A stretch of DNA of 64,000 bases from Leclercia adecarboxylata (GCA_901472455.1 LR590464.1:2294001-2358000), one strand, 5' to 3'. Counted from the first letter of the stretch, positions 1 to 10,842 are shown. The notes: generated by a model not told the origin, from the sequence alone. Translations and numbers: made by a program.

Positions 1-949
1 GCAGTGAGCGGGTGGCATAGCGAAACTCACTGTTATAATCATCTTCGAAAATCCACGCCTGATTTGCCTGAGCCCATTCCAGTAGTGCCAACCTGCGTGA
101 CAGGCAAAGCGTCCCCCCCAGAGGAAACTGATGGGACGGGGCCGTGTAGACCAGTTTAGCATCGGGATATTGCAGTATACCGTCGTGTATATCCATCCCG
201 TTGTCGTCCACCCGCACCGGTCTGACAATCGCGCCAACTGAGCTGAAAGCACCTCTGGCACCGTTATAACCAGGATCATCCAGCCACACCTCGTTCCCTG
301 GCGAGAGCAACGCTTGCGCGGTGATATTAAGCGCCTGCTGGATACCATTAACAATTATCACCTGGCCTTCATCACAGTTAACCCCACGGGTTGCCTGAAT
401 ATACTTACTAATGGCGCGCCGGAGTGGCGCATAGCCGGCGACGTGGGTATGCAGCCCAAGTTCACGTCTGGATTGTCTCCAGATACGGGCAAGCAGCCGC
501 CCCCAAAGTTCATGGGGAAAGAGGTCGATACATCCAACGCCTACAGTAAAGAGGCGGTGAGTACTAGCCTCTTTATGGCTTTCACTCCACAGCGGACGTA
601 ACGCCGCAATGTCAGGATTAATTTGGCCGTCGATAGACTGAGACTGAGTTACATGTGTCAGAGGCCTGGTTCCATTCAGCGGCCCTTCAGGAGCGTTTGT
701 TGATACGAAAGTTCCGGCACCTTTACGCGTTTCCAGATAACCCTCAGCCATCAGGCGATCAAAAGCAGCGATAACAGAATTGCGGGAAATTGACATCATC
801 TCAGCCAGCGCCCGGCTTGAGGGGACCCGTGAATTCGCGGCAAGGCGACCTTCCAGAATGGCATTACGGAGCACACTGTACAGTGCATCCTTTATCACGC
901 CTTTAGGGAGTAACAAATCGTGGAACAGCGGCGCAATAACTTTCTTCAT
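1..949 (-). CDS. MocR/PdxR-family transcriptional regulator (GntR HTH plus aminotransferase-like domain), 3' part outside window
   Basis: About 316 codons lie in the window with no break. The first 70 or so residues form a GntR-type winged helix (motif SSRALAEMMSISRNSVI). A linker leads into a fold-type I aminotransferase domain with the family signature ELGLHTHVAGYAPLRRAI, then DDPGYNGARGAF and EDDYNSEFRY. The PLP-binding lysine would lie beyond the window edge. In this family the PLP domain senses a ligand or PLP rather than catalysing. The start is the ATG at 949. It is divergent from the GNAT gene at 1053, which is a natural regulatory target (inference). Confidence 0.9.
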   Translation of the reverse strand, partial: MKKVIAPLFHDLLLPKGVIKDALYSVLRNAILEGRLAANSRVPSSRALAEMMSISRNSVIAAFDRLMAEGYLETRKGAGTFVSTNAPEGPLNGTRPLTHVTQSQSIDGQINPDIAALRPLWSESHKEASTHRLFTVGVGCIDLFPHELWGRLLARIWRQSRRELGLHTHVAGYAPLRRAISKYIQATRGVNCDEGQVIIVNGIQQALNITAQALLSPGNEVWLDDPGYNGARGAFSSVGAIVRPVRVDDNGMDIHDGILQYPDAKLVYTAPSHQFPLGGTLCLSRRLALLEWAQANQAWIFEDDYNSEFRYATRSL

Positions 950-1052
950 GCACAATCCAGAAGCTCAGCAAAAAGTGGATCCTATGAATATACAAAAAGT
1001 GTCACTTACATGGAACCATTACGGTAGATAGAATTATGTTAACCAAGAGAAT

Positions 1053-1594
1053 GTGGTTTATATAATTAAGGATAGAAAACCGGTGAACAATGAATATCTA
1101 AATGAAGAATCAGCAAAAATAAGCATTCAGCCCGCTACAGAGAGCGACTACATGCAATGGTTACCACTCTGGAAGCGTTATCAGGAATTTTATCGTGTAG
1201 ATATTTCAGACAACGCTACACAGAACACCTGGACACGCTTTCTCACACCGCATGAGCCGATTTATTGCGCGGTGGCTAAATATGAGGGAAACATCATTGG
1301 TCTGGTTCATTACCTGTTTCATCGCTCAACCTGGGAGGAGAGGGATTACTGTTATCTTGAAGACCTCTATGTTAACCCGGATGTCCGTGGCAAACAGTTT
1401 GGCAGACAACTTATTGAGTATGTACAACAACAGGCTCGAAAACGACATGCTTCGCGTCTTTACTGGCATATCCCATGAAACCAATCTGCGTGGCCAGCGT
1501 CTCTATGACTGGGTGGCAAAGAAAAGCGGCATGATTGGAATATCAGATGCCGGTTGCGTTAACGAGTTTAGCCCATTGCATCAAAAGCATGTAA
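1053..1594 (+). CDS. GNAT-family N-acetyltransferase (frameshifted)
   Basis: The protein is a GNAT acetyltransferase of about 170 residues. It shows the acetyl-CoA signature region LEDLYVNPDVRGKQFGRQLI and the C-terminal ETNLRGQRLYDWVAKKSG motif typical of small aminoglycoside- or polyamine-type GNATs. The frame breaks near 1470, where an extra base turns YWHTHETN into a stop, and again near 1535. A GTG at 1083 preceded by AAGGA at 1068-1072 is an alternative and perhaps better start than the GTG at 1053. It is divergent from the MocR regulator. The substrate is unknown. Confidence 0.75.
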
Positions 1595-2118
1595 CGGGTC
1601 GATGTCTGTCTTTACGCTCTAAATCACGATAGCGCTCCAGTAACCGTTAACAGTGTCTGTCAGATATCTTAAGCCGGGTTAGGTTGCAGCAAGACGTATG
1701 ATAAGACGGTGGTCGATAACGTCCTGAAGGATCCTGAGCCGGTTTACATCGCTCATTGAGAAAAATTCCGCGGCGAGAGCTGTCCATGAATACGGCCTTC
1801 AAACCAGTCATGGTGGGAGCCGTCGATCTGGATAAGTTCACCCAAGCAATCACGCCGATGTCGGGTTGATAAACCCGTGACTTGCGACGAGCATGCGGAA
1901 CCCAGAGTCCGTCAGACGTCATCCAGTTGCGGACGGTCTCGATTGAAAGCCGGATATCATGGCGCTCTCTGAGTTTTTCAGCGGCCAGCGTGGGTCCAAA
2001 ATCGCTGTAGTTTTCACGTATCAGTTTGAGCACGCGTAGTTTGAGAGATTCGGTCAACCGGCGGTTGCTGGGCTGGCCAAGTTTGCGGCTGATAAGTCCT
2101 TCAGCACCTTGGTGCGCA
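1595..2118 (-). pseudogene. ISNCY (IS1202/ISKpn21-like) transposase remnants
   Basis: Read on the minus strand, the first piece (about 2118-1800) is GLISRKLGQPSNRRL, then SLKLRVLKLIRENYSDFGPT, and in another frame GELIQIDGSHHDWFEGR, which carries the first catalytic Asp of the rve/DDE integrase core. This is the middle of an ISNCY transposase. The second piece (about 1760-1610) reads SDVNRLRILQDVIDHRL and ISDRHC/RLLERYRD, which is the N-terminal HTH region of the same type of protein. The pieces are in reverse order for one gene, so they come from two copies or a rearranged copy. No terminal repeats were recognised. Confidence 0.7.
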
Positions 2119-2329
2119 TAATGTATATTATGTTAAATGCGATCTGTGAGTTCATAACGTCCTGTCCTTTATCCATACCGCATTACAAACTTCCCTCTTC
2201 TTTTCATAAGTCGAAGCATTTCAGTCAAGCTTCTACCAGTGAGCGCATCACTGGCAATACGGTCGCTTTTCGTCATGGGTCCTGGGTCCCGGATTTCTGT
2301 CACGGCTCGCCGCGCCCCATTGTTGTTGG

Positions 2330-2949
2330 TCAGGCAAGTTTAAGCAAGTGCGTGGCAATTCCCCAACTGACAGCGCTGCACTGCCCATTGATTAGATCGA
2401 ACACAGAGTAACTCGCGTTGGGTTGCGCGTACCGTGGGAAATTAACGATAGCCCCTTCGTTAAGCCTCGCAAGCACGCCCTGACTGACATGCCCGTGAGA
2501 CACAATACATATTGTTTGATGACGCGAAGTTGCTTCCAGGCGATATAAAAAATCCATAACCCGCTGTGACGCATGTGCGAGAGACTCACCACCTGGTGGG
2601 GCAGTAATCTGCATCCCGCTCAAATAATGCATGGGCTTCGTTTTGATGATTTTGTCCGAACAGGTCTGTGGACATGCCTTTCAAATTCACCAAATGCCTG
2701 TTCTTTAAGAGCGGGTTCAGCCGTTAACGAGCAGCGAAAGTGCTCAGCCAGGCGCTGACCCATTTGCCAGGCACGTCCAAGCGGAGAGGCATAAACATAT
2801 TCTATCTGGTGATCACTTGCAGCAAGCGCCGCCAGTAAGGCCGATGTTTCGCGCAAACTCTTATGAGTTAACGGGCTATCGCTGTGCCCCTGAATAATGC
2901 CTCGCATATTCCACTCTGTTTCCGCATGCCGCACCAATATCACCTTCAT
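2330..2949 (-). CDS. Histidine phosphatase superfamily protein (phosphoglycerate mutase-like, frameshifted)
   Basis: The N-terminus has the RHG-type motif MKVILVRHAETEWN with the phosphoacceptor His. The second catalytic His lies in CIVSHGHVSQGVL near the C-terminus. A length of about 206 residues fits the GpmB/CobC-like branch. Frame breaks occur near 2680 (extra A in GAATTTGAAAGG) and near 2608 (extra C). Its ATG overlaps the corrected LysR stop in an ATGA, so the two are probably translationally coupled. The substrate cannot be told from sequence. Confidence 0.8.
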
Positions 2950-3868
2950 CGCTTCATTCTCCCGCCGACCGACACACTGCCCTGACCTTCTCTTCTTAGC
3001 CAGCGATGTCCGGGATCATTTTCCATGCGGGGATGCCACATCTGCGAGACCGTTTATCGTCCGGGTTTTGAATGGCAATTCAAAAATATGCAGTTGCTCT
3101 GTCATCTGCTGGTTCCGCAAATAGAGTGCGGGCACCATGGCAATCAGATCGGACGCCAGGGCCACGGATAACGCAGTCGGAAAACCAGGCACTACGCTGG
3201 CAATCTTACGTGTCATCCCTGATTCTGCCAGCGCATCATCCACAAACCCATGCAAGGAACCGTTGGGTGCCGCGACCACATGGCCCCATGCGACATAATC
3301 CTTTAGACCGATTGTCGGTAACGATGCCAGCGGATGCGTCTTACGAACCGCACCCACAAACCTGTCCTGGAACAGCCTCTGAAGTCGGATCTCTGGACCC
3401 ATATTGCTCTGCACACCAATTTTCCAGGTCAACCAGCCCCTCACGCAGATAGCGTGACGTTTTTTCAGGTTTTGGCGCAAAGCGGGATGCAGACATCAGG
3501 CGCGGCCTCAGCCACGGCGGCAATCAGTGCCGGGCCAAACGCAACGACAAATCCATCATTCGCGCGGAGGGTGAAAAACCGCGCCAGATTTTCCACCTTG
3601 AGCGTCTCCATGGACGGCTGCAGCACCGCCCTCGCCTCATGCACCGCGTTTCTGGCGCGATCCCGGGAGGCTTCAGCCCAGGGAGTCAGCACCATGTTAC
3701 GACCTGCCCCGTACCAGGATCGGATCGCCCGTCACTTCCCGTAGCCTGCTAAGGGTACGGCTCATGGCGGATGTACTCAGGTTTTAAGCGGCGCGCGGCA
3801 CCTGCAACGCTCGCTTCTGCCAGCAGGATATCGAGCGCGACGAGCAGGTTAAAATCAGGATCGGACAT
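2946..3868 (-). CDS. LysR-family transcriptional regulator (multiple frameshifts)
   Basis: The gene starts MSDPDFNLLVALDILLAEAS with an HTH whose second helix is out of frame near 3785. The effector domain is recognisable in pieces (NDGFVVAFGPALIAAVAEAA; EIRLQRLFQDRFVGAVRKTH; SVVPGFPTALSVALASDLIA). Breaks lie near 3785, 3715, 3490, 3425 and 3040. After the last break the frame reads MWHPRMENDPGHRWLR, the normal LysR C-terminal form, and stops at 2946 overlapping the phosphatase ATG. It is divergent from the DHA2 exporter at 3996, its likely target (inference). Confidence 0.8.
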
Positions 3869-3995
3869 AGTGAACCTCTAAGCGATATCAGATAAGGCGT
3901 TTGGTGCAATGATTAAGTGTAAATGCTGCATCTTCCGCACTGTATACCCCATGATTATAGTTTCTTCATCAAAAACACCATCCCCAGGAGTCAAG

Positions 3996-5446
3996 ATGAA
4001 TACGCTATTTTCAAACCAACCCGGCGATGAGGGGTTGCCAGGGGCAGGCGCGTGCCCGGGTTATGATCGCCGTCATGATTACCACGCTGATGGGCGTGTT
4101 TGATGGCACGATGATCAATATTGCCCTGCCCTCTATGGCGAAAGCCATGCAGGTGCCCGCAAATATCGCCGTCTGGTTCGCCAAACGGTTACCTGCTTTC
4201 CGCTGCGATGACGTTGCTTATTTTTGCCTCGCTGGCGGCCCGCTACGGATTTCGGACGGTTTTTATGGCTGGCCTCGCCACGTTTGTCCTGACATCACTG
4301 GGCTGTGCGCTGGCAACAACCCCGGAAATGCTCATTGGTATGCGTATTATCCAGGGGATTGGCGGCGCGGCCACACTGAGTATCGCCCCGGCGATCCTGC
4401 GATCGGTCTTTCCGGGACGGCTGCTTGGGGCGCGTCCTCGGGCTGCATGCCCCTGCTTATTGCCTCCAGTACAGCAGTTGCGCCCGTATTGGGGCGGCAC
4501 GATCCTCGATACGCTGAGCTGGCAATGGCTGTTCGCCATTAACCTGATCCCGGGTACCCTCGCCCTGGTGCTGGCGGGTAAAGCATTACCCGCAAAACGC
4601 ATGGCCGGCAATACGGCGTTCGACACCCCCGGGGCGGTGTTATCGGCGACGCTGCTGGGAGCGGACGATCATGGCGGCGAACAGCTTTTCCGGCCCTGAG
4701 GCCGTGGCTCAACACACCCATCTCGAGGCAACCTGTTGGGGTTCTGCTCGCGATGGTCAGCACCGTTGCGTTTATCTGGCATATCCGCCGCGCCCGGGAG
4801 CCGTTGCTGCCCCCGGCTATTTTCAACAATGGCCGTTTTTCCCTCGCTGCATTAACCTCGCTGGCCTCTTTTATCAGCCAGGGGATCACTTTTATTGCGC
4901 TGCCTTTTCTGTTTCAGAGCGTATATGGCTATAGCCCTGTCGTGTCGGCGCTGCTGTTTGGTCCCGTGGCCGGTGGGAATTGTGCTGATTGCGCCCCATG
5001 CGGGGACGTTGGGCCGATACGTTCTCAGCGCCGCTGATCTCCACCGTTGGGCTGGTTATTTTTTGCCGTGGGGTTGATCCTGTTGGCCACGCTGCCCGCC
5101 ACGCCTGCCATGTGGGATATCTGCCTGCGAAGCCTGGTGTGCGGCATTGGGTTTTGGCTGTTTTCAAAGCCCAAATAACAGGGAGATGCTGTCCTAACGT
5201 TTCGCGTGAATATGCCAGCTATGCCTCCGGGATCTTGTCCATCGCGCGGACCTTTGGACAATGCCTTGGCGCCGCCGTTGTGGGTATTCTGCTCACCGTC
5301 ATATCGAACGATAGCGCCAGACATTACATGAGCAGGCTGTGCATGTTGCCCTGTGGATCGCCGTCGCCGCCTCTGTCGCGTCGGTGTTATTCAGCCTGAG
5401 CCGGCTGCGCAAAACGGTGACGTTCTCGCTGGGAGGCGGACGCTAA
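3996..5446 (+). CDS. MFS drug exporter, DHA2 (EmrB/QacA-like) family, heavily frameshifted
   Basis: Starts at an ATG preceded by CCAGGAG (3984-3990). Pieces in all three frames join into one 14-helix-type exporter of about 480 residues: VMITTLMGVFDGTMINIALP with the D-G-T-x-x-N-x-A-L-P signature of TM1, FASLAARYGFRTVFMAGL (motif A region), IQGIGGAATLSIAPAILRSV (motif C region), WQWLFAINLIPGTLALVLAG, and a C-terminal SRLRKTVTF tail. At least six frame changes occur, the densest run in the left half of the window. The substrate is unknown. It is divergent from a LysR gene that may control it. Confidence 0.75.
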
Positions 5447-5537
5447 TGATCTCAACTAGACTTCTAAGCGGCTGTAAATCGCCACGTGTAGATTCATCCA
5501 TTTCACCCAGGTGTTGTTACTCCCCGAGAGGTCTACC

Positions 5538-6375
5538 ATGTCATTTGTTCACCACAAAGATAATGTCCGTATCTTCTATAAAGATTGGGGTCCCAAAGAT
5601 GCACAACCTATCTTCTTCCACCACGGCTGGCCACTAAGTGCGGATGACTGGGATAACCAGTTACTGTTCTTTTTAGCGGAAGGCTTCCGGGTCATCGCCT
5701 CGGATCGTCGTGGACATGGCCGCTCCGATCAGGTCAGCGACGGGCATGATATGGACCATTACGCCGCCGATGTCTCTGCCGTGGTTGAGCATCTGGATCT
5801 GCACAATGTGGTGCATGTCGGCCACTCCACCGGCGGTGGCCAGGTGGCGCGATACGTGGCGAAGTATGGCCAACCTCAGGGCCGCGTGGCGAAAGCCGTT
5901 TTAATCAGCGCCGTACCGCCATTGATGGTGAAAACACCGGATAACCCGGGCGGTACGCCGATTGAGGTGTTTGATGGATTCCGTAAAGCCCTGGCCGCAA
6001 ACCGGGCGCAATTTTATCTGGATGTGGCGACAGGTCCTTTCTACGGCTTTAACCGTGACGGAGCTGAAATTTCACAGGGCACGATCCAGAACTGGTGGCG
6101 ACAAGGGATGATTGGCAGCGCGAAGGCGCACTATGAAGGTATTAAGGCGTTTTCAGAAACTGACCAGACCGACGATCTGAAAGCGATCACCCTGCCGGTC
6201 CTTATCTTGCAAGGCGATGACGATCAGGTTGTGCCTTATAAGAATTGCCAGCCTGCTGCAGGATGAACTGCTCAGCAACAGCACGTTGAAAGTGTATCCG
6301 GGCTATCCTCACGGGATGCACACGACGCACGCCGATGCGATTAACCAGGATCTACTGGAATTTATCCGTCGCTGA
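5538..6375 (+). CDS. Alpha/beta hydrolase, non-heme chloroperoxidase/arylesterase type
   Basis: A 278-codon alpha/beta hydrolase. The oxyanion region is FFHHGWPLSADDWD, the nucleophile elbow GHSTGGGQ contains the catalytic Ser, the acid lies in LILQGDDDQVVP, and the catalytic His in YPGYPHGMHTTHADAINQDL. The last 45 residues are in a shifted frame after about 6242. The family hydrolyses esters and can perform perhydrolysis in vitro; the physiological role is uncertain. It lies downstream of the exporter on the same strand and ends at a strong terminator. Confidence 0.85.
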
Positions 6376-6382
6376 CGGCAAC

Positions 6383-6411
6383 AAAACGGGTGGCCTTTGC
6401 CACCCGTTTTT
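6383..6411. terminator. Bidirectional rho-independent terminator
   Basis: A 12-bp perfect stem AAAACGGGTGGC / GCCACCCGTTTT with a CTTT loop has A/T runs on both sides. It lies between convergent genes (hydrolase and aminotransferase) and can serve both. Confidence 0.9.
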
Positions 6412-6425
6412 GCTTTACCGGGAAC

Positions 6426-7607
6426 TTACAACGACGCTTTTAAACGCGCCACCGCTTCTTTCAGGTTTTCATCCGTCACGCTGACGTAAGACATGCGCAG
6501 CGTGGCATGATCCGGCTCGTTGCAGTAGAAGAACTCCCCTGGCACATAGACCACGCCGTTGTTCAGCGTCTTTTTCAGCCATTCCGTGGTGTTCATCTCG
6601 TATTTGAATTTCGCCCACAGGAACATGCCGCCCATCGGTTTATGGAATGTCAGATGCTCGCCCAGCTCGCTTTCAATGTGCTGGCACAGGATCTGGCATT
6701 TGTGTTTATAGGCCTCCCGAATCAGATCGATCTGCCCGGCCAGACGGCCGCTCTCCAGGTAGTGGTACGTCAGCGATTGCGACAGCGAGCTGGTGTGCAG
6801 ATCGGTCGCCTGCTTCAGGATCACCACCTGACGCTTCACCCAGTCCGGCAGCACTAACCAGCTACCCTTGCACCTGGCGCGAGAATTTTTGAAAACGTGG
6901 AGGTATAAATGACGTTATCGCCGCAGCCCATCTCTGCCGCCCAGGCTTTAAGTGGCGTGAAGGTTTTGTCGGTGAAGTTGATTTCGCCATAGGGATCGTC
7001 CTCGATGATAACGAAATCGTAGCGCTGGGATAATTCCACCAGTTGCTTACGGCGCTGCTCCGCCAGAGTAACGCCGCCCGGGTTGCCGAACGTCGGAACA
7101 ATATAGACGGCTTTGACCGGCGTGGTCTTAACCAGCGCTTCCAGCTCATCAATGATCATCCCTTTCGCCGTCTGTACCCACTGACATCAAGTTAGCTTCC
7201 GCTAACTGTAGAACCTGCAGCGCAGCCAGATAGGTAGGGCGTTCGACAACCACAATGTCGCCCGGATTGATCAGCGCACGCGCCAGAATATCCAACGATT
7301 GCTGGGAGCCGGAGGTGACGACCACGTCATCCACACCGCAGTGAATTCCCCTGCCGCTCAGCAGCTGGCAGATTGCGCCGCGTAGCTCCGGGCTGCCCTC
7401 GCTCAGACCGTACTGAAAAGCCTCTTTCCAGGTGCTGGAGAGCACCTTCTCCATAGCCAGCTCCAGCCCTTCACGATCGAAAAGATCCGGGTTAGGAATG
7501 CCCCCGCCGAGTGAAATCACCCCTTCCATCTTGCTGTGTTTTAATAGTTCTCTGATCGCCGATGACTGGAGGTTCTGTACTTTGTGGGCAATTTTGTTCT
7601 GCGACAT
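6426..7607 (-). CDS. PLP-dependent aminotransferase, class I/II (2-aminoadipate aminotransferase-like)
   Basis: About 393 residues of a fold-type I aminotransferase. Visible motifs are ISLGGGIPNPDLFD, FQYGLSEGSPELRGAI, VTSGSQQSLDILARALINPG, PTFGNPGG, and the PLP-lysine region YTSTFSKILAPGARVAG. The C-terminal domain ends GEFFYCNEPDHATLRMSYVS. Frame breaks occur near 7155 and 6855. It resembles LysN/ARO8-type multispecific enzymes that use 2-oxoglutarate as acceptor; the exact amino donor is not determinable. The start is MSQNKIAHKVQNLQS at 7607. Confidence 0.85.
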
Positions 7608-7711
7608 CTTTTATTATCCTGGTTTGTTGTATCCCAGTTTAAGTATCACATGTCGGCCGCTTTGATAATCACTTTCTGTAGAAGAAAAGCGAGGAATAAC
7701 AAGAGAAGAGA

Positions 7712-7731
7712 CCGGAGCCAGCAGGCTCCGG
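7712..7731 (-). terminator. Hairpin downstream of the TonB receptor
   Basis: An 8-bp stem CCGGAGCC/GGCTCCGG with a 4-nt loop starts 9 bp past the receptor stop. It is followed on the minus strand by a pyrimidine-rich stretch, not a clean T run. Confidence 0.55.
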
Positions 7732-7739
7732 CAGTGGGA

Positions 7740-9737
7740 TCAGAACTCGATACGGGCGCCGAAGTTATACCGGCGTCCTTCCAGCATCGACGACTGGTTG
7801 TACGAGGTGCGGTAGATCGGGTTCGCATCGAACAGGTTATAGATGCCGGTCATCAGCGTGACGTTCTTGTTCAGATGATAACGCGCCCCCAGGTCAACCA
7901 GCGCGTAGGCTTCCGTTTCGCTGGATTTCCCGATGTCCGGCGAATTACTGCGCCAGCTGGCCTTGGTCCATAGCTCGAGGTCATTTACCGCGTTCCAGGT
8001 CAGAGAGACGTTCGCCATACTTTCCGGGAAATCGCTCAGGGCATACCCTTTATAGTCCCCGCTTTTCTGCTCGCTGTGGGTATAGGTATAGTTGGCGTTG
8101 GCTCTTAAGGATGACGTTACCTGCCAGTCGCCGTTCAGCTCCAGACCATAGATCTCCGCATCGCTGACGTTGGCGTACTGGAAGACGGTATCGGCGACAT
8201 AACCGTTGTAGGTACACTTCTGCGTGTCCGACGCGGTACAAATGAGATGGTCGCTGATTTTGTCCTTGAATTTGATGTAGAAGATCGTCGCATCCAGCGC
8301 CAGCGCGTCCTGCTGCCAGTACAGGCCCAGCTCGGTGTTGACGCTCTCCTCCGGCTTCAGATCGTCATTACCAATGCCGATTTCCGAGTAAGGATAAGCG
8401 CCATACACGCTGGTAAAGCCTTCGTTATTCTGCCGCAGATCCGGTTTCTTATAGCCCGCAGAGACGCCACCTTTCAGTGCCCAGCGTTCATCAATGGTCC
8501 AGTTGCCGTAGAGCTTAGGCGTGACGTGGTAACCAAAGTAGCTGTCATGATCCAGACGCGCTGAGGTGGTCAGCGTAAAGTCCGGCACAATCATCCAGGC
8601 ATCTTCAGCAAACACCGCCCAGCCGTCACGGGTAATTTCGCTGACCGGCGTTACGCCCGGCGCTTCCTTATCTTTAATGCCGAACTCATCATCCAGTTCG
8701 TTACGCGTAAAGTTCACGCCCAACGTCAGTTTGTGATCGCCCAGCGTAAAGGTGTTGGCGCTGTTGGCTTCGTAGTTTTTCTGAGTAATAAACTGCGAAG
8801 ACATCCCCGGAACGCGGTACTCGGTTTTGGCTTTTTCGTAGCTAATGAAGTTTTTCACTTCCAGCAGATCGTCGCCATACCAGGCGTGTTGCGACAGTGA
8901 TGCCGCATCGCGGTCAAAGCCCCAGTACCACTGCTTATCGTTATGGGTCTTCTCCTGGTTGCCTTTGGTGGCATTCAGATCCCAGAGCTGGGTATCGGTC
9001 GGCGACATAGAGATGGTCGCATCCAGATTCCCGGACTGATGCTTCACAAAACGCTCATCGTTGATGCTGTCATCGTCACGACGATCGAGATAATCCGCGG
9101 CCACGCTCACCCCGAGCTTGCCCGGGATCACCGGCCCCATCACAAAGGCATTGGTCTGGTTGGTATTGCCGTATTCGCTCTTCTCCTGCAGGAAGTAGTT
9201 ATCCTCCAGAACCCCGGTCCATTTCTCCAGGTTATAGGCCTTTTTGGTAATAACGTTGACCACGCCACCGATGGAGTCAGAACCATAGAGCGAAGACATC
9301 GGCCCGCGGATCACTTCGATCCGCTCGATGGCGGCAAGCGGCGGCATGAAGGCCGCTTCGGTGCCGATATGGTGTCCATAAGGGCGAGATTCACGGGTCG
9401 CCTGTTTGATGCCGTTCACCATGTACGAGGTATAGGTGGAATCCATCCCGCGCATCTGGACATCGCCCGTTGCCAGGCTGCCGTGACCGTTACCCACCAG
9501 GACACCTGGCATCTCGCGCAGCGCTTCGGTGACGTTCTGATTCGAGCGGGTGTTCAGCTCCTTTTCATTCACCACCGAAATTGTCGCCGGTGCTTCGCGG
9601 CGTTCCTGGCTAAAACCGGTCGCGGTCACCACCAGTTCATCTTCGTTTGCGGTGGTCGTTTCTGCGGCGACAACGGCCAGCGGCAGGTTAGCCAGAGCGA
9701 GCGAGACCGCCACGGCCATGCGTGTTTGCTTTATCAC
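7740..9737 (-). CDS. TonB-dependent outer-membrane receptor (CirA/FepA-like, iron-siderophore type)
   Basis: An intact 665-residue receptor with a signal peptide ending AVVAAE, a TonB-box-like segment DELVVTATG, and a plug domain (REAPATISVVNEKELNTRS, MPGVLVGNGHGSLATGDVQM, VIRGPMSSLYGSDSIGGVVN). The 22-strand barrel ends with the terminal Phe (NFGARIEF) needed for BAM recognition. It is co-transcribed 10 bp after the YncE-like gene, and both lie behind a Fur box, so it is very likely an iron-responsive ferric-chelate transporter. The ligand is unknown. No frameshift in 2 kb. Confidence 0.92.
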   Translation of the reverse strand: MIKQTRMAVAVSLALANLPLAVVAAETTTANEDELVVTATGFSQERREAPATISVVNEKELNTRSNQNVTEALREMPGVLVGNGHGSLATGDVQMRGMDSTYTSYMVNGIKQATRESRPYGHHIGTEAAFMPPLAAIERIEVIRGPMSSLYGSDSIGGVVNVITKKAYNLEKWTGVLEDNYFLQEKSEYGNTNQTNAFVMGPVIPGKLGVSVAADYLDRRDDDSINDERFVKHQSGNLDATISMSPTDTQLWDLNATKGNQEKTHNDKQWYWGFDRDAASLSQHAWYGDDLLEVKNFISYEKAKTEYRVPGMSSQFITQKNYEANSANTFTLGDHKLTLGVNFTRNELDDEFGIKDKEAPGVTPVSEITRDGWAVFAEDAWMIVPDFTLTTSARLDHDSYFGYHVTPKLYGNWTIDERWALKGGVSAGYKKPDLRQNNEGFTSVYGAYPYSEIGIGNDDLKPEESVNTELGLYWQQDALALDATIFYIKFKDKISDHLICTASDTQKCTYNGYVADTVFQYANVSDAEIYGLELNGDWQVTSSLRANANYTYTHSEQKSGDYKGYALSDFPESMANVSLTWNAVNDLELWTKASWRSNSPDIGKSSETEAYALVDLGARYHLNKNVTLMTGIYNLFDANPIYRTSYNQSSMLEGRRYNFGARIEF

Positions 9738-9747
9738 AACGGGATCC

Positions 9748-10809
9748 TTAGAACTGGGTTAAATCAATCTTGAGCACGTAGTCAGCTTTATTGGCTTTTT
9801 CATCCTGCTTCACGCTGGCATAGAGCGTGTTGGCATCGGCAGAAAGCGCCAGACTGTTTGGCATCGCCGCGGTTTTAACGGTGTGTTTCAGGCGGTTGCT
9901 GGTCGCGTCGATCACGCTAATCTGGCGATCGTTGCGATGCGTGACATAGACTTCTTCCCGTGCAGGGTTATAGAGCACGCCGACGGAGTTAGGCGTCGGG
10001 ACACGGTGCAGGAGCTTGCCGGAATCCAGCTGCACAACCAGCACATCGCGGGTGTTTGTGTCAGCGATATAACCCACCCCTTTCGCGGTGTTCAGGGCGA
10101 TGTTGAGGAAGTAATGTTCCGGATCGGCAGGATCGACCTTCACGCGGCTCAGCGGCTGCGACGTTTTGCCATCAAGGGTGATCAGCTCCCCGGTACCGGA
10201 GACGACGTAAACTTTATCGCCCGCTTCATCCACCGCGAAACCTACAGGCTCCAGCTTATGGAGGGTGTGTACAAGCTCTTGCTTCTGCGTATCCACTACC
10301 CAGAGCAAGCCTTTATCTTTACGACCAATCCCCGACACATACAGACGCTGGTGCTTCTTATCCAGCACCACTTCACGAACGTGGGCTTTCTTATCCGGGT
10401 CGGCATTGTCGCTCAGTTGGATGGTTTTGATGACGTCGTTGTTGCGCGTATTAAGCAGCGTAACCGACCCTTCCAGAGCGTTGCCCAGATAAAGAATGTG
10501 CTGCTCCTGATCCAGCGCGACGGCAAAAGTGCGGCGTTCTGTCGGGATCTGGTGTTCAATTTTCAGCGTGGGTGCCGACAGCTGGAAGACCAGCCCGGCC
10601 GTTTTGTCTTTATCAAAAGAGGGCGCGGATGCCGCATAGATGGCTTTCTGGGCGTTATCATAGGCCAGCTCATAAACGCCATGTCCAAGCGGCTGTACAA
10701 CGAAATCCTTTTCGGTAAATTCTTTCGCGAATAGCGAACCAGATTGCACCGCCAGGCAAACGGCAAGTGCACACAGGGTTTTGTTCTTTCCGGCAGAGGT
10801 ATTTTTCAT
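9748..10809 (-). CDS. YncE-like periplasmic beta-propeller protein
   Basis: 353 residues, intact, with a signal peptide ending GSLFAKEF. Repeated blades end in motifs such as AYDNAQKAIYAAS, TRNNDVIKTIQLSDN and NPAREEVYVTHRNDRQISVI, and the C-terminus has the YncE-type PNSLALSADANTLYASVKQ. E. coli YncE is an iron-repressed secreted seven-bladed propeller of unsettled function encoded beside the TonB receptor yncD. Here the homologue is the first gene of an operon with a receptor, not divergent from it. It may assist receptor function or bind the ligand (inference). Confidence 0.85.
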   Translation of the reverse strand: MKNTSAGKNKTLCALAVCLAVQSGSLFAKEFTEKDFVVQPLGHGVYELAYDNAQKAIYAASAPSFDKDKTAGLVFQLSAPTLKIEHQIPTERRTFAVALDQEQHILYLGNALEGSVTLLNTRNNDVIKTIQLSDNADPDKKAHVREVVLDKKHQRLYVSGIGRKDKGLLWVVDTQKQELVHTLHKLEPVGFAVDEAGDKVYVVSGTGELITLDGKTSQPLSRVKVDPADPEHYFLNIALNTAKGVGYIADTNTRDVLVVQLDSGKLLHRVPTPNSVGVLYNPAREEVYVTHRNDRQISVIDATSNRLKHTVKTAAMPNSLALSADANTLYASVKQDEKANKADYVLKIDLTQF

Positions 10810-10842
10810 GTCATTATTCTTTACAGTTGCTTACGTAAAGAA

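Noticed and set aside
2126..2329. Additional gene between the ISNCY remnant and the phosphatase
   Set aside because: The open frame there has no ribosome-binding site or recognisable similarity and overlaps the phosphatase on the other strand.
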